Shown here piece by piece: positions 1-11,839 of a DNA stretch of 64,000 bases. The notes below the pieces were generated by a model that was not told the DNA's origin, did not search any database, and saw only the letters and a program-made list of their open reading frames with translations. A program made the position numbers and the translations under genes. The stretch's first letter is position 1, and the number at the start of each line of letters is the position of its first letter. The DNA comes from Clitoria ternatea (Eukaryota; Streptophyta; Magnoliopsida; Fabales; Fabaceae), in NCBI GenBank assembly GCA_037962975.1, contig CM075674.1:89110501-89174500 (forward strand), read 5' to 3'.

Positions 1-2469
1 TCTAGCACACATGCATACCGCAAACATAATATCGGGTCTACTAGCAGTTAAATAAAGTAAGGATCCTATCATTCCTCGATACTTAGTTATTTCAACGTCT
101 TTACCCTTTTCATCTTTATCTAGATAGCAAGATGTGCTCATTGGTGTTGCTATTTCGTTTGCCTTATCCATTTCAAATCGTTTGAGTAATTCTTTACAAT
201 ATTTTGTTTGACTAATAAAAGTTCCTTCATTTGTTTGTTTAATTTGTAATCCTAGGAAAAAGGTGAGTTCTCCCATCATGGACATTTCAAATTCTTTTTG
301 CATGAATTTAGCGAACTCTTGACAAAGACTTTCATTTGTAGCACCAAAAATTATGTCATCAACATAAACTTGTACCAAAAGAATGTCATGATTTTTACGC
401 CTTATAAATAGTGTAGTGTCAACCTTTCCTCTTTCGAAATTATTTTCTAAAAGGAATTTGCTAAGTCTTTCATACCAAGCTCTTGGAGCTTGTTTCAAAC
501 CGTATAAGGCTTTTCTCAATTTAAAAACATGATTTGGAAATTTATGATTTTCAAAACCGGGAGGTTGATCTACATAAACTTCTTCTTGAATATAGCCATT
601 TAAAAAAGCGCTTTTGACATCCATTTGATAAAGTTTAAAATCCATACAACAAGCAAAAGCTAATAATAATCTAATGGCTTCTAACCTAGCTACGGGAGCA
701 TACGTTTCTTCATAGTCTATTCCTTCTTCTTGATTATACCCCTTAGCAACTAGCCTAGCTTTGTTTCTAGTTATTATTCCATTTTCATCTAGTTTGTTCC
801 TAAAAACCCATTTAGTGCCTATTATTTGATGGTCATTGGGTCTTGGCACAAGTTCCCAAACTTCATTTCTTTCAAATTGGTTTAATTCTTCTTGCATGGC
901 CAACATCCAATGTTCATCAATAATGGCTTCATCAATATTTTTGGGTTCAATTTGAGATACAAAGGCTAAGTGATTGCATGCATTTCTAATGGCATTTCGA
1001 GTACTTACCCCTTTGGTTATTTCTCCAATGTTTTTGTCCAAGGGATGGTCCTTTAAGGTTACCCAATCTTGTTGTTTATCAAGTTGTGTTGCACCTCCTT
1101 CATTGTTGGCTTCTTCTTTGTCTTCTAAGTTCATTTCTTGGAAAGTACCTACAAGATCATCAACTTCCTTTCTCGGAGGATTTTGGTTAAGTTCATCAAA
1201 TTTAACATGTATGGATTCTTTAATTGTATAGGTTCGTTTGTTAAAGAGTCTATATGCTTTACTAGTAGATGAATAACCTAGAAAAATTGCTTCATCAGAT
1301 TTTGCATCAAATTTGCCAAGATTTTCCTTTCCATTGTTTAAGACAAAGCATTTGCATCCAAAAATGTGAAAGTAAGAAATATTTGGTTTTCGTCCTTTAT
1401 AAAGTTCATAGGGGGTTTTCTTTAATATAGGCCTTATTAAACAACGATTCATAACATGGCAAGCGGTGTTCACCGCATCGGCCCAAAAATGTTTTGAAAT
1501 ATTAGCTTCATTCAACATAGTTCTTGCAAGCTCCGCTAAAGATCGATTTTTCCTTTCAACTACTCCATTTTGTTGTGGAGTTCTTGGAGCCGAAAAATTA
1601 TGTTCAATGCCAAACTTTTCACAAAATTTTTCAAAAGATTGGTTTTCAAATTCTCCCCCATGGTCCGTTCGAATGGATGCTATTTTTAAATTTTGTTCAT
1701 TTTGGATGACCTTGGCAAGTTTCTTAAATGCTTGATATGCTTCATGTTTATGAGTAAGAAACAATGTCCATGTATATCTAGAGTAATCATCCACAATCAC
1801 AAGACCATAATAGTTTCCACCAAAACTTTTGATTTTCGAAGGTCCAAATAAATCCATATGTAAAAGTTGTAAAGGTCTTGTTGTTGAAACAATATTTTTT
1901 GCTTGAAAAGAAGCCTTTACTTGTTTTCCTTTTTGACAAGCGTCACAAAATTTATTTTCAAATTTCAATTTTGGTAAGCCAATAACTAAATCTTTTGAAA
2001 CAAGTTTATTTAAATGGTCTACATGAATGTGAGCGATTCTTCTATGCCAAAGCCATGATTCATCCTCTTTAGTTATGAAGCATTGTACATCATTTGAAGC
2101 AAGGCAATCTAGATTAATCATGTAAATATTATCTACTCTTTGACCAACGAACTTTATTTCCTTGTTTAGTTTGTTCTCAATTATGCAACCATTTGATTCA
2201 AAAACGATTTTATAGCCTTTATCACATAATTGACTAATACTAAGCAAGTTGTGTTTTAGTCCTTCAACATATAATACATCGTTTATGGAGGTGGAAGAAT
2301 TTTTACCAATATTTCCGATTCCGAGTATTCTTCCCTTTGTGTTATCTCCATAAGTAACAAATCCTTTATTTCGTGGAGTAAGTGATGTAAACTTACTTTT
2401 ATCTCCCGTCATATGCTTAGAACACCCACTATCCAAGTACCAATGGGTGTTACTTGCCTTAAAACATAC
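1..2469 (-). CDS. pol: copia pol, partial: protease, integrase, reverse transcriptase
   Basis: I read this minus-strand frame as open from 2469 to the left edge. Domains in order: aspartic protease with DSGCSKHMTG (about 2405-2440); GAG_pre-integrase LWHRR and the zinc-binding CDAC (about 2030-1930); integrase core with DDYSR, RTDHGGEF and VVERKN supplying the D, D, E residues (about 1780-1555); and reverse transcriptase with the catalytic YVDD near 355-372, ending in the conserved TASRPDI at the left edge. RNase H and any envelope-like ORF, which SIRE elements often carry, would lie outside the window. The domain is in the same frame as gag but separated from it by two stops. No disabling lesion was seen, so this copy may be young. 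Confidence 0.88.
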
Positions 2470-2481
2470 CTACAAAACAAT

Positions 2482-4275
2482 TCAAGTTAGAGAGCTTGGT
2501 ACCCATTTTATGTTGGGTCCTTGTAGGTTAGTTTGTGAAAATGTTCCTTTAGGAACCCATACTTTTCTCACTACTTTTGGTCCTAATCTTCTAACATTGC
2601 AATTATAAGAGTTATGACCTTTAAGACCACAATGATTACATTTTACAAAAGGTGTAGATGATTTACAAGGTTGCACAAAGAAATTTTTGTAATGTTTATC
2701 TTTCTTATGAGCATGTGATCCTTGATTATAACCTAGTCCCATTTTGTTAAACATACAACGTTGTTTTCCAAGAAGTGCATTTAAATTATCTCTACCGTTG
2801 GTGAATTTTTCAAGCGTTATGTTTAAGTCTAGTACTTTCTTCTCAAGTATATCACATTTCCTAGCAAATTCACAAGGCTTATTCTTGGAGCATGCTTGAT
2901 CAGTTATGTTGTTTTTACCATTTGTCAACTTTTCTAGAGTTTTACTCAAGTCCAACACCTTAGTTTCTAGCATATCACATTTCTTTACAAACTCACAAGG
3001 TTTGGTTCTAGAGCATGTTTGAACGTTAGCTAACTCTTCTTTTAAAGATTCATTCTCTTTACAAACTTCCATGAGATGCATTTCTAGAGTATTACTAGTT
3101 TTTCTAGATAATTTAAGCTTATTAGAGACTTTTGTGAATTTATCATACAAATCATCAAGAGCATCAAGTAATTCATCCTTATCTAAGTCATGAAAGTTTA
3201 CCTCATTTTCTTCATCTTGGTGATTGGCCATGAGACAAAAGTTTGCTTCTTCATTTTCCGATTCATCCGAACTAGTTATCTCGTTTTCATCCCATGCAAC
3301 ATATGCTCTTCTTCTTTCTTTTCTTTCTTTGTTTTTCTTCTTTAGATTTGGACAATCCATTTTGAAGTGTCCTTCCTTTCCACACTCAAAACAAGTAGGT
3401 GAAGTAGAATTTTCTTTAAGTCTAGATTTCTTACCTTGTGGTTTGAAGTTCCTTTGGAAGCGCTTGCTCTTCATTAGCTTTCCAAACCGTTTCACAAATA
3501 GGCTTAGTTCTTCATCCTCATCAACTTCACTCTCGGTTTTATCTTCAACCATTGAAGTAGCTTTGAGAGCTAATCCTTTCTTCTTTAATGTCTTTTCTTC
3601 TTCTTCCGCTTGTCTTAGATCTTTCAACTCTTGTTCTTGCTCTTGTAATTTACCAAACAAGGTTGCAAGAGACATCTCATTTATGGTGGGAGATTGCTTG
3701 ATGGCCGTAACAAGAGGTTGCCACTCCCTAGTAAGACTTTTTAACACTTTGTGAATGAGCTCTTTGTTAGAGTAAGATTTGCCAAGAGTAATGAGATGAT
3801 TAATGATCAAAGTAAACCTTTTTTGAAGATCTAAAATAGCTTCATTTGGATTCATCCTAAAACTTTCATATTGGCTAGTTAAAGTGCTAATTTTTGAATC
3901 CTTAACATCACTAGTTCCTTCATGAGTTATTTGAAGGGTGTCCCACATTTCTTTAGCCGTTTTACATGTTATTACTCTAAAGAATTCATCGGGACCTAAA
4001 GCCGAAGTAATAAGATTTTTTGCCTTATAATTATATTGCACTTTCTTTTCTTCTTCACTAGACCAATTGTCCATAGGCTTTTCAACTTGTTTATCATCCA
4101 CAATATGCATAGGTATAAAGGGACCATTTTCAATAGCATTCCACACTCTTAAATCCATTGATTGCACAAAAATTTTCATTCTTGCTTTCCAAAAAGCATA
4201 ACCCTCACCATTAAAAGCGGGAGGTCGATTTGTAGCACCATCCTCGGGAAACATGTTATATGAGGTTGAGGCCAT
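2482..4275 (-). CDS. gag: copia gag polyprotein
   Basis: About 597 residues from the ATG at 4275. A longer open frame reaches 4341, but only with a TTG that overlaps the primer binding site, so I reject it. The N-terminal third has the copia gag/UBN2 look (FWKARM, AKEMWDTLQ, LTREWQPL). A CCHC zinc knuckle CFECGKEGHFKMDC lies near 3355-3395, followed by an acidic, coiled-coil-prone middle region with a duplicated block around CSRTKPCEF and CSKNKPCEF. A second knuckle CNHCGLKGHNSYNC lies near 2600-2645. The protein ends at a TGA just before pol in the same frame. It would form the virus-like particle and package element RNA. Confidence 0.9.
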   Translation of the reverse strand: MASTSYNMFPEDGATNRPPAFNGEGYAFWKARMKIFVQSMDLRVWNAIENGPFIPMHIVDDKQVEKPMDNWSSEEEKKVQYNYKAKNLITSALGPDEFFRVITCKTAKEMWDTLQITHEGTSDVKDSKISTLTSQYESFRMNPNEAILDLQKRFTLIINHLITLGKSYSNKELIHKVLKSLTREWQPLVTAIKQSPTINEMSLATLFGKLQEQEQELKDLRQAEEEEKTLKKKGLALKATSMVEDKTESEVDEDEELSLFVKRFGKLMKSKRFQRNFKPQGKKSRLKENSTSPTCFECGKEGHFKMDCPNLKKKNKERKERRRAYVAWDENEITSSDESENEEANFCLMANHQDEENEVNFHDLDKDELLDALDDLYDKFTKVSNKLKLSRKTSNTLEMHLMEVCKENESLKEELANVQTCSRTKPCEFVKKCDMLETKVLDLSKTLEKLTNGKNNITDQACSKNKPCEFARKCDILEKKVLDLNITLEKFTNGRDNLNALLGKQRCMFNKMGLGYNQGSHAHKKDKHYKNFFVQPCKSSTPFVKCNHCGLKGHNSYNCNVRRLGPKVVRKVWVPKGTFSQTNLQGPNIKWVPSSLT

Positions 4276-4317
4276 TTGTTCTCTTGAAGCCGTTAAGCTT
4301 GATTTTCCAAGAGTCAA

Positions 4318-4329
4318 GCTCTGATACCA
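4318..4329 (-). other. primer binding site (initiator tRNA-Met type)
   Basis: The minus strand reads TGGTATCAGAGC two bases inside the LTR boundary. This is the usual plant initiator-tRNA-Met primer site and fixes the element orientation. Confidence 0.93.
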
Positions 4330-4770
4330 CTTGTTAACCAAGTGGCCTCAATTACTCAAGAGGGGGGGTGAATTGAGTACTAAAAAATTTTCTTTGGAAT
4401 GCTCTTGAAATTGATTCTTTTGTCACTATGTATATTTAAGATAATAAATTAGATAACAAGAAGCAACAAATTATACACAAGACAAACTAATAACTACTTA
4501 AAGAGTTTGAATAATGAATCAATTTAGTTACAAAGCAATTTATAGGACTTTTAGAAAGATTGATTCAAAAGAAATGCTTAAGTCCAAGTTCAACAACGTT
4601 ATTAAAAAGGTTTCAACTTAATGTATCATGCACTTAGTTAAATTAATAAAGCAAGGAATTAAGCAAACAAATTAAGTGCACAAATTAAATGAGTTTAGGG
4701 AAGAAAGATTTGCAAACCGATGTATACGAGTTCCACCACGCCGGTGTACGTTTTGCCTTCAACTCCTTCT

Positions 4771-4780
4771 CTATTTATAG
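4771..4780 (-). promoter_or_regulatory. LTR TATA box
   Basis: The minus strand reads CTATAAATAG about 440 bp from the gag-proximal LTR end. The same box is conserved in the solo LTR (46186-46195), so it is the likely start of element transcription. Confidence 0.7.
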
Positions 4781-5076
4781 GCTCCATGAGGCATGGCATG
4801 TGTAATATTTAATTCCTTGGGAGCTTGAAGTGTTAGGCATGTGTGTCTCCATTCAACTTGGCATTCCAATTCCAATAAACCTTTTAGTGTCTCCAAGAGA
4901 ATATGGCATGTGCATCAAGAAGCATGTTTGTCCAATATTTAATTTAATTGTATTTTCAATGGGACACATGCATGTGGAGAGGGACAAGTCATGGAACATT
5001 TCCTAGGACTCTTCAAATTGAGTGAACCGAAGGGAATTGTGAGTCTGCACGTTATTTTTGTTCCTGACAGCATGTT

Positions 5077-5250
5077 GAATCGATTCAGGCAAGGAAAGAA
5101 TCGATTCATTCACTTTGATTTGCACATTTTGGACCACTGTGACCGTGTGAATCGATTCACACTTTGGTTGAATCGATTCAGCCCTGATAAAAATACATTT
5201 TGAGCACTTGAAACCGTATGAATCGATTCATACTTACCTTGAATCGATTC
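5077..5250. repeat. paired GAATCGATTC palindrome array in LTR U3
   Basis: Six exact copies of the 10-bp palindrome GAATCGATTC start at 5077, 5098, 5149, 5170, 5220 and 5241. They form three pairs; within a pair the starts are exactly 21 bp apart and pairs recur every 71-72 bp. The array lies upstream of the minus-strand TATA box, in an enhancer-like position. Confidence 0.9.
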
Positions 5251-5527
5251 ATGCACCTGATACTTGAATTCTAGTGCATTTTTCACCCCTTTTTGGAACC
5301 CTTTTGCATATACTTTGGTTCCTTTGATTCTTAGGCATTTTTGTTGATCATTTGCACTTGTTTTGAACTTCTTTAAATGCCTTTAACATAAGTCCTTGAT
5401 TGTTCATCAAAATTAAACATCAACCATTTTAAATTCCACATCAAAGATAATTAATTGCTTGATAACATCCTTGATACTTCTCCATTTGTTGTGTCATTAT
5501 CAAAACCTACATCAATATAAAAATACA

Positions 5528-8022
5528 AATTCGGCCTTCAGCAATTCCTCAGTTTGTTGGCAAGCTGCTTTCTGTTTCTCTGGTCCCAATCTTCTCTTCT
5601 TTTGGGCAACCGGTCTCGTCTCTGAGTAGACAGATAATTTGTGACAGCAGAAAGTAGGATCTATGCCAGGCATATCGGCTGCAGTTCATGCAAAGAGGTC
5701 TTTGAACTCCTGTAGAAGCATCAACAGTCGCTGTTCCATTTCTGTATCTAGCTTGTCATTAATATGGGTGACCTTCTCTGGAGAATTTCCCAATATGATG
5801 TCTCTGGAACTTCCATCAGGTGTGGGCTTTGATGGGTTGGATGGATCAATGTTCAACTCCGCCCTAGGGTCCAAATCGACAAGGCTTACAGAACCAGTGG
5901 CTGTTCCACAATTGTTGAGCTTCCTCTTTTTGTTGGATGTCTCCAACTTAGTCCTATTCAGGCTCAGGTTGTAACAATACCTGGCCATCTCTTGGTCACC
6001 TCGGATAGATGAAACAACATTGTCCTTATTGATAAACTTGATAAGGAGGTGTGGAGTTGACACGACTGCCTCCATAGCATTCAAGGTGGGGCGACCTATG
6101 ATGCCGTTGAATGGTGACTCAACATCAATCACCAGCACTCTGGATTTAACCGTTCTGCCCCCTGGCTCGCCTTCAAATGAGATAAGGGTGTCAAGGTACC
6201 CCTTTGTTGGTTGCTTTGCACCATTAAATGCTGTTAGTTCCTGTGTGTAAGGCTGTAAGTCTGAGTCATTAAAACCCATTCTCTTAAAGCAATTATAAAA
6301 ACTAACATCACAGGAACTTCCCTGGTCAACAAGGATTCTTCGAACGTCCTTGTTAGCTATCACTACAATGATGACTATAGCATCGTCTCCACCAGGAACA
6401 GTTGGACCAAAATCCTCATCAGAGAATGAAATTACTGGAGCTTCAACCCCTCGTCTGTAAGGACGATTGTCTCTAACTTTTCCTTGTATAGACAAAATCA
6501 TTCTATGATGATTCTTACGGGCTGTAATTGAAGCTCCTCCCCCAGCGAACCCTCCAGCGATCATATCAATGACTTCACGCCGGCCTTGACGCTGTTGCTG
6601 AGGCATGTCATCTCTGTGTGCTATGTCATCAGTCATTGCACCTTTCTGTTTCTCTGTAGCAAAGAACTTTCTAACCGAATTACGGCTATTGTCATCCCCG
6701 TCGTCTGGATCTCTTTCCCTTTTCTCATTCCGATCTACCCTGTCAAAGGATTTTTCTTTGAATAGGTATTGCTTTAGTTTGCCTTCTCTAATTAACGTTT
6801 TGATTGCGTTTTTTAGAGCTTGGCATTCATTAGTGGAATGACCTGTCTGTTCATGAAAATCACAGTACTTACAGGGATTCCCTGGTCTTTTCACAGGGGT
6901 TGGCCTCCTAATGCCATAGATGCTGAATGCTGGCCATCCTACTTCTCTCAAAATCTGAGATGGCCTAGCTGTCAGAGGTGCATAATGGCTAAAGGAATTA
7001 ACACGTCTCTCTTAACGTTAAGGAGTGGAGTTGTTAACTTTGGGATTGTTGAGTGGCCTCTCCATGCGTTCTGACCTCATCTTCTCCTTATCTCTCCGCG
7101 GTTGTGAAGGTGGTGTTGATGGCTTTTTCTTTGCAGCCATAGCCTCTAGGTGCATCTCTATACCCATATACTTCGAGGCTTTCTTCCTGAACTCCTCAAA
7201 TGTTATTGGCGGGCTTTTTGCTAGTGAAAAAGTGAAGGCTGATCCTGGCTGCAATGCCTCAATAACGATATACAACTTAATGGATTCTGTGAGGTTAGGA
7301 ACCAGGGATGCTTTCTTGTAAAACCTCTTTAGGAAATCCTTTAAGGTTTCATTTTCGCCTTGCTTGATTTGGGCTAAAGTATGAGATGTCCTGGGAACAT
7401 CTCTAGAGATGACAAAATGAGTTTCAAAAACAGCTGCCATTTCAGCCCAGGAATCTATGGACGCTGAAGGTAAACCTTTGAACCAGCCGAGGGCCTCTTC
7501 TGACAATGTTCGTGGGAACATCCGACACATCACGTCTTCATCAGCCCCTAAGTACATGGCTTCAAATATGTAAGCATCAAGATGCTTAGTAGGATCGGTT
7601 TCGCCATTATACTTTCCAATGGAGAGTGGCTGAGTGGTTTGAAGATGTTTGGGGATGTGGATACTCATAAGCCTCCTTGAAAAAGGAACTTTGAGTTTAT
7701 AAGTTACCGGGGGTGCTGTAATTAGCTCCCTCTTCCCTCGAGCAGCTCCATCATCAGAATCGTGGGTCTGTTCTCTCCCCTCAAACGTGGGGATGTTTGA
7801 GTATTAGAGAGTTGTGGATTTTTCTCCACCGGCTGTATGGGGAGTGTCTCTTGTGCGAGATGACTCCTTGTCCTCACTCTTCTTTCTTTCTCTTTGCAAT
7901 TCTGCGAGTTCTTTCTGGAGTTGACTGATCAACTCATCACGAGGATCGGGGCTAGACACTGGTACCACCTTCTTTGAGCTGCCCCCTTGAGAATCGAAGT
8001 TAAGCTTTCTGAAGGTGTTGGT
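5528..8022 (-). pseudogene. gag and start of pol of Tat element E
   Basis: Aligns with residues of the gag-pol of C throughout: the gag core (TDPTKHLDAY, TSHTLAQIKQGE), the CCHC-like HEQTGHSTNECQ region, and the protease-like VDQGSSCD. It is cut by the copia insertion near the start of reverse transcriptase. It is broken: a TAA near 7802, stops and a gap near 6955-7018, and a TGA at about 5686 where C has tryptophan. The visible nonsense changes fit C-to-T or G-to-A transitions. The N-terminus of the same gag is at 43678-43731. Confidence 0.88.
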
Positions 8023-8583
8023 TGTAACATCCCAATTTTGAAGTTAAATGCCGAATGAAAAACAAACTATTAAGGTTTTGATTTCAAAGTGAGAAGTTAA
8101 TTGACAATTATAATCGAATTAACTTAAGGAATAATGATAAGTTAATTAAGGCTTAGTTGGTGAAAGATGGCTGTTTGTGATTGGCGAGTTACGTGAGTGG
8201 GCTGCGACTCGCGTTTTCCCATCCCACTTCCTTCTCTTCGCATGCATATATACCCTGTATCACCATGGATACTTATCCTTTCCCACTGCTTCATCCTCTC
8301 TTTTCTTCTTCTTCGTTTTCATCCTCCTTTCCCTTCCCCCTGTTTTACTCTTCGTTTCTGGAAACCGCAACGACGGTGCTGAAGGAAGGTCAGAGTCCCC
8401 TCCAACTGGTGAAAGACGATCATCGAAGCAGAGAAAGAACAACTTCTCATCCCCGAGCCGATTGCAGAGTACGACGGTGTGAAGGGGATCTGGTCGAGTC
8501 GGATAGAGCGTCAGACCAAACGTTGAGAGCAGGAGAGCTTCTTGAGTTCCTTCTGTAGGTAGGGGGCGCTTGCATGTCAAATG
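8023..8583 (+). repeat. 5' LTR of A, first segment
   Basis: From the LTR start to the insertion point of D; the last 5 bases, AAATG, are the target site. It matches the 3' LTR at 20492-20895 and 41293-41448. Short reading frames here and in the 3' copy are not conserved as proteins. It holds a TATA box near 8244 and a donor-like TAG/GTAGGG at 8558/8559. Confidence 0.92.
8244..8253 (+). promoter_or_regulatory. TATA box in the LTR of A
   Basis: GCATATATACC context followed by a pyrimidine-rich leader. The same sequence is present in the 3' LTR near 20713. It is the likely promoter of A. Confidence 0.55.
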
Positions 8584-8754
8584 TGTAACATCCCTGTTTT
8601 TAGTAGCAGTTTTATTTGGTAAATTTTGAAGTGTGGAAGGTCAGAAAGTAAGAATAAGTGAGTAAATACCTTGTATAGGGTCAGTAATACTCCAAAAATT
8701 CTATTTTTGGGTATAATTATGGAATTTATACAAACCTTTGAGGATATTATTCAA

Positions 8755-10100
8755 ATTCCGAGAGAAAAAGGCTTTGATCCGCATGACAGAGTGACATTCC
8801 GAGTGAAAAAGACTCTGTTCCGAGTGACAGGAAGCAATTCCGAGTGATAGAAAGAAAATCCGAGTGAGGAATGAAATTCCGAGTGTAAAGTTAGGTTGAC
8901 CGAATAAAACATTACTAAAAAGGATACTACCGAGTGAAATATTGGTCTTAGAGATAGCTGGAGTGAAGTGGGTTCAAGGGAACCACTTCTGAGTGAATAT
9001 TCCGAGTGAAAATACCCTTGAGAGACTCATTTCCGAGTCAAACCTTGCCAATTGCTTCTTTCTTGAGTGACAATTTCTACGATACCGAATGAATAGACTC
9101 AGTCAGGGATATAACTGATGCAATCCGAGTGAAGTTGTCCAAGTCAGACCTCCCTAATAAGATAGAAGATAGCAATCCGAGTAGGTTGAAAACCATTTTG
9201 AGTAGGACTTAATATGTAGCCTTTCCGAGTGAATGGGTTTGAATATTTCCGAGTAAGATATGCTCGAGTGGAAAATAATACTGAGTGAAATGTGTGTATA
9301 AGAATGAATTTGGATATTCCCGAGTATAAAATCCGAGGGAAGATTGGTTATAATGGCTTAGATTGGAAAATTTCTAAGTATATGATAAACCGAATGAATG
9401 ATCCATATATAAATCCGAGTGGATGGGATTAGAACAAGCCTGAGTTGAACTTAATGTGATGATATTTCCGAGTAGATTAAATAATGTGTAATTAGAGGGT
9501 CTAAGTATGAAATGAGTCCGAAAGGAACCTAACTTAATAAGTTTTACCTGAGTGGTTAAGCATGAAATAAACCCGAGTGAATGATGAGGAGTTCCGAAGT
9601 GAATGAATGCATAAGTGTTTTATATTAAGTTGATGCTTCTACCGACTGAAATGAGTTATTAAAATTATTTGGGAGGTGTTAATGGAAGAAATAGTGATGG
9701 ATTCCGAGTGGTTATATATATATATTGTATGGTTAAAGCATTACTTGGCTTGAATATGAGTGGTGATGAATGAATAATGATAATTGAGTAGATACCGAGC
9801 GGAAAATGGTGTTTGGGAACCCATTCCGAGTGAATTGTAGTAGGCAGGGCCATTTCCAAGTAAGTCTATGAGTATGACTCCTCTTCCGAGTGAGAAGTAC
9901 TCTACTGGACCAAGTCCGGGTGAGGCTCATACGTGTATGTCTTTTCCGAGAGGTAATGACCTTAATAGGCTTCGATTGAAATTGTAGTTGAAGAATTTGG
10001 TTCAAACCGAGGGAGAAATATGAGTGGACCGAGTGGAGAAAGTGTTGACTTCTGAAATAAAGGATGTTATAATTCTGAGTGGAAACTGAATGAATATGGA
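8755..10100 (+). repeat. cluster of dispersed TCCGAGTGA motifs
   Basis: About 16 exact CCGAGTG copies in roughly 1.35 kb, most inside the longer form TTCCGAGTGAA, with many one-base variants (CTGAGTG, CCGAATG, CCGAGTA). Spacing is irregular, about 20-100 bp, so it is not a tandem array. All are in the same orientation. Confidence 0.88.
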
Positions 10101-10559
10101 TACCCTTTTCCGAGTGAGCCTAAGGTGTTATGAAATCTGAGTAAAAAGTGATTTGATGTTGAGTTGGCTAAGGAATGATTTAGTTAAGTATGAAATAAAT
10201 AAGAATAGGTTGTTTACCGAATGGAAATCCTGAGTAAAAAGAATCCGATTGAATCCAGAAGAAATCCGACCTAGAGAGGAGAAATCCGACTAGATGTTTT
10301 AAGAAGAAATAATCAAGAGTGAGGACCAAGAGAAACGAATCAGTTTTTGAAGATTTCCGAGCCATGAAGGGCGGACTCGCTCAAGCGAATCGGATTTCGC
10401 TTAAGCGATCCGATGTCAGCACTCCACACCAGTTAGCTAAAATAGGTCGTCCTTAGAGCAGGAGTTCACACCGGATAGCTTTGAGCCGGTGTTCATCACA
10501 ACACCGCCCTCTTTACACAGACGGAGTCCTTAACTCCTTCACACACACCGTCCTTCCTT

Positions 10560-10935
10560 ACTTCACACAACACACCGCCTCACATTCCATACCGCCTCAC
10601 ACTCCATACCGCCCTCACACAGCACACCGCCTCACATTCCACACCGCCCTAACACTCCATACCGCCCTCACACAGCACACCGCCTCACATTCCACACCAC
10701 CCTAACACTCCATACCGCCTCACATTCCACACCGCCCTAACACTCCATACCGCCTCACATTCCACACCGCCCTAACACTCCATACCGCCTTACATTCCAC
10801 ACTGCCCTAACACTCTATACCGCCTCACATTCCACACCGCCCTAACACTCCATACCGCCTCACATTCAGTAACGCTCTAACACTCCATACCGCCTCACAC
10901 TCTACACCGTCCTCACACTGCACTCCGCCTTCACA
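10560..10935 (+). repeat. 35-bp minisatellite in solo LTR D
   Basis: Degenerate tandem array of a unit of about 35 bp made of CCGCCTCACATTCCACA followed by CCGCCCTAACACTCCATA. There are roughly nine full or partial units. The reading frame through its start (10481-10705) is only this repeat translated. Confidence 0.85.
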
Positions 10936-11839
10936 CACCTAATACCGACCTTTTTTCCAGCACTGAACATTTTTTTTTAATTCCACTCCAATTAGTGATC
11001 AGCCCACTTAATTACATAAATCCAAAAATGAGTGGCACAACGAACCAATCACAGGGGAAAGTTGCATCCATTATAATACCTTTATATATTTTATTCCAAT
11101 CAAATGCTACGCTGACAGTGAAATGAGTCAAAAGTTGTCATTATCTTCACCTAACCATCACTCACGGGAAATGTTGTCTTCCACTTGTTTCCCTCATTAT
11201 TAATACATTATTATCACTCTTAGAACACACACACATACGAAACATAACCTCTTCTTGCCAGCTTTCTTTCTCTTAATTCTTTTCCTCTCTCACGCGGACT
11301 TGAAGTAGGACAGTGAAAGGAACCCTTTTTCTCCTTATCCAGGAACTTCATTGAGGTAAGGGGGTATATTCTCGGGTATTCTGGGGGAATCTGAGTGAAA
11401 GGAAAGGGTTAAGGAATGTGTTTCCTTACCTCTCCAGGACAGATCTAGTTTGTTGTGATTTAATTGTTTGTTATATATATAATGTATTGAACATGTTTAA
11501 TTACAGCGTTGTTTATTATTGACCATGAGAATTCAGTGAACCTGTTGATTTTATTGATTAATACGAATGAATAAGTGTATATGTTTGATGCTGGACATGT
11601 AAAAATATTAAAAGTATCATGGGTATTTATGAGGACTCCAGTGAAGAGATATGAACTGACATCGGATACTATGATATTAAGCTCGGTATTGTACCAATCA
11701 ACCAGAGCAGTTAAGAATACACAAATTTACTCAGAAATTACAGTGATATGACCAGTTATATATTAATCCGATTGGTTATCTGAAGAATACAAGTTTCTTA
11801 TTTAAAACTTTCAAACAGGATTATATTACATTTGATAAA

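Larger units (their letters stand above)
1..5527 (-). mobile_element. Ty1/copia SIRE/Maximus-type retrotransposon, 5' part
   Basis: Read on the minus strand the order is 5' LTR (4332-5527), primer binding site (4318-4329), gag, then protease, integrase and reverse transcriptase of pol, running off the left edge of the window. The gag with its UBN2-type region and two CCHC knuckles, and the LTR of about 1.2 kb, point to the SIRE/Maximus lineage. It sits in the pol of the older Tat element E: DNA from 5528 onward aligns with element C just downstream of its reverse-transcriptase start. The expected 5-bp TSD (AATTC, 5528-5532) cannot be checked because the other end is outside the window. Confidence 0.92.
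4332..5527 (-). repeat. 5' LTR of the SIRE-type element
   Basis: 1196 bp, TGTTAACC at one end and ATACA at the other on the plus strand. It aligns along most of its length with the solo LTR at 45337-46729, which defines both ends. It lacks about 430 bp present in that copy: the sequence jumps near 4753 straight to the stretch before the TATA box. In exchange it carries a GAATCGATTC array (5077-5250) that the solo copy does not have. Confidence 0.9.

Noticed and set aside
3224..3754. Plus-strand open frame of 176 residues, Ser/Phe-rich
   Set aside because: Shadow of the copia gag on the other strand.
4276..4341. N-terminal extension of the copia gag
   Set aside because: Uses TTG and overlaps the primer binding site; the ATG at 4275 is a better start.
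8177..8580. Several overlapping frames in the LTR of A, repeated near 20646
   Set aside because: LTR leader sequence; copies differ without protein-like conservation and no known domain.
10481..10705. Frame with His/Thr repeats
   Set aside because: Translation of the 35-bp minisatellite.
10560..10935. Regular repeats suggesting a CRISPR array
   Set aside because: Units are contiguous and degenerate with no unique spacers; the setting is a plant LTR.
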